Assembly: GCA_958439775.1 (NCBI GenBank)
Contig: CAUBWQ010000054.1
Location: 1 to 6,446, forward strand
Reading direction: 5' to 3'
DNA length: 6,446 bases
Origin: an uncultured Collinsella sp.
GTDB taxonomy: Bacteria; Actinomycetota; Coriobacteriia; Coriobacteriales; Coriobacteriaceae
Of this stretch, positions 5,752-6,446 are shown one piece after another (positions within the stretch are counted from its first letter, which is position 1; each line of letters opens with the position of its first letter). Position numbers and translations under genes: made by a program. The notes beneath the pieces were generated by a model that saw only the letters and a program-made list of their open reading frames with translations, did not search any database and was not told where the DNA came from.

Positions 5752-5897
5752 ACGCACCGAGTAGACGGAGGGGTGCGGAGCGCGGTCGCGTCTCGGCTGG
5801 CGACGTTGCCCATCGACGAGCCTATTGTACTGCATGGCGTGGTTCTTGGTTTATCGTGTCGAACGCTTGTGTTGTGCCATTGCCTGCGGCAACGGTG

Positions 5898-5906
5898 TGC
5901 TACACT
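5898..5906 (+). promoter_or_regulatory. rnpB promoter (extended -10)
   Basis: TGCTACACT is an extended -10 element (TGn followed by TACACT, 4/6 to consensus). It predicts a start near 5913, which fits the beginning of the RNase P RNA P1 helix at about 5915. The -35 region is poor and holds a 5-bp dyad instead (TTGCC 5880-5884, GGCAA 5888-5892). Confidence 0.6.
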
Positions 5907-5914
5907 CTTGCACT

Positions 5915-6276
5915 GCTGAGTGGGCCAGACGGTCGCGCGATGTGCTGCTTGCAGCACGCGTGAGGAAAGTCCGGGCTCCAGAGGGCGGGATGCCGGCTAA
6001 CGGCCGGGCGGAGTGATCCGACGGAAAGCGCCGCAGAAAAGAAGACTCCCACCTGCGCCGCAAGGCGTAAAGGGAAAAGCTGAAACGGTGGTGTAAGAGA
6101 CCACCAGCGTCGTGGCAACACGGCGGCTTGGCAAGCCCCATCCGGAGCAAGCGCGAATAGGAACGCTATGGGCCGGCCCGGTCCGCGTTCGGGTAGCGTG
6201 CGTGGAGCTGCACGGTAACGTGCAGACAAGATAAATGACCGTTCACGACAGAACCCGGCTTATAGGCCCACTTGGC
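5915..6276 (+). ncRNA. rnpB: RNase P RNA, bacterial type A
   Basis: This is the catalytic RNA of ribonuclease P, which removes 5' leaders from pre-tRNAs. It is complete at about 362 bases. Ends were set from the P1 helix: 5915-5926 pairs with 6265-6276 (ten Watson-Crick and two G-T pairs). Hallmarks in order are the P3 hairpin (about 5936-5960), the conserved region I block GAGGAAAGTCCGGGCTCC (5962-5979), GTAAGAGACCACC in the P11/P12 region (about 6092-6104), GGAGCAAGCGCGAATAG (about 6143-6159), the L15 loop CGGGTAG near 6190 whose GGT pairs with tRNA CCA, GATAAATGACCG, and ACAGAACCCGGCTTATA (6248-6264), the 3' strand of P4. No U-rich intrinsic terminator follows; the structured repeat copy 2 starts 6 bases later. 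Confidence 0.96.
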
Positions 6277-6282
6277 AACTAT

Positions 6283-6397
6283 GTTGACGCTGCGAACCCG
6301 TCAGCGCGGCAATCTGCCTTACAAGCCTTCGGGCATGACCATAAGGTCAATGCCCTCGTCTTTCAAGGCACCTTGCTCGCGCTGACGGGTTCTCGCT
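6283..6397 (+). repeat. Structured repeat element, copy 2
   Basis: This is the second copy of the element at 3186-3299, in the same orientation. Left flank GTTGACGCTGC (6283-6293); a 14-bp perfect outer stem (6294-6307 with 6379-6392) whose sequence differs from copy 1 at 7 of 14 positions; inner stem GCAATCTGCCTT with AAGGCACCTTGC (2x2 internal loop); apical hairpin GGGCAT-GACC-ATAA-GGTC-A-ATGCCC (about 6331-6355); right flank TCGCT. Shared blocks include GGCAATCTGCCTT, ATGCCCTC, TCTTTCAAGGCAC and TTGCTC. The sequence after the outer stem is TCGCTCAT, with no U run, so unlike copy 1 it does not look like an intrinsic terminator. The close spacing to rnpB suggests a role at that RNA's 3' end, or insertion there. 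Confidence 0.8.
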
Positions 6398-6400
6398 CAT

Positions 6401-6446
6401 ATGACCCAATCCGCTGTCAAGAGCCACAATGGCCCCGCCGACCGCT
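6401..6446 (+). CDS. Possible 5' end of a further gene
   Basis: From the ATG at 6401 the frame stays open to the window edge (MTQSAVKSHNGPADR) with GC-rich third positions (ACC, TCC, GTC, AAG, AGC, CAC, GGC, CCC, GCC, GAC, CGC), typical of genes here. There is no clear Shine-Dalgarno; the upstream bases belong to the right flank of repeat copy 2. An ATG at 6433 in another frame is an alternative. Fifteen residues are too few to suggest a function. Confidence 0.3.
   Translation, partial: MTQSAVKSHNGPADR

Noticed and set aside
5860..5873. LexA-like box CGAACGCTTGTGTT upstream of rnpB
   Set aside because: Only the left half-site matches the Gram-positive SOS box; the right half reads GTGTT rather than GTTCG, and rnpB is not an SOS gene.
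1..6446. CRISPR array, tRNA gene, insertion sequence or prophage
   Set aside because: I saw no regularly spaced repeats, no cloverleaf with a CCA end, and no transposase or integrase frame on either strand.

Overview
The window looks like chromosomal DNA from a high-GC anaerobe of the Coriobacteriia, most likely Collinsella or a close relative. This is an inference from several traits together: strongly GC-biased codons, GAAAGG-type Shine-Dalgarno sites, GTG and TTG starts, a four-domain ribosomal protein S1, a type A RNase P RNA, and an oxygen-sensitive-type L-serine dehydratase/L-cysteine desulfidase family enzyme. No phage, plasmid, insertion sequence, CRISPR array or tRNA gene is visible.

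Layout, left to right. Positions 1-156 are the 3' end of an unidentified plus-strand gene, closed by an intrinsic terminator. A 300-base non-coding stretch with two candidate promoters leads to ndk (nucleoside diphosphate kinase). ndk converges on rpiB (ribose-5-phosphate isomerase B, minus strand), with two strong hairpins between them. A 271-base divergent regulatory region separates rpiB from a cysteine-rich CyuA/UPF0597 family enzyme on the plus strand. That gene converges on a HAD-superfamily phosphatase (minus strand, GTG start). A 315-base divergent gap then leads to rpsA (ribosomal protein S1, TTG start, Shine-Dalgarno partly inside a hairpin), followed by an intrinsic terminator, about 250 gene-free bases, and the complete RNase P RNA gene rnpB. 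The last bases may hold the start of another gene.

The genes are mostly single transcription units rather than an operon. They cover housekeeping work: nucleotide pools (ndk), pentose phosphates (rpiB), amino-acid catabolism (CyuA-like), translation (rpsA) and tRNA maturation (rnpB).

The most interesting signal is non-coding. Two copies of a roughly 115-base imperfect-hairpin element lie at 3186-3299 and 6283-6397, in the same orientation, each just after a helix that ends a plus-strand transcript (the hairpin overlapping the CyuA-like stop codon, and the P1 helix of rnpB). Their inner sequences are nearly identical, but their 14-bp outer stems differ at 7 of 14 positions and are nevertheless perfectly self-complementary in each copy. 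This compensatory change argues for selection on folded structure, either as RNA or as extruded DNA.
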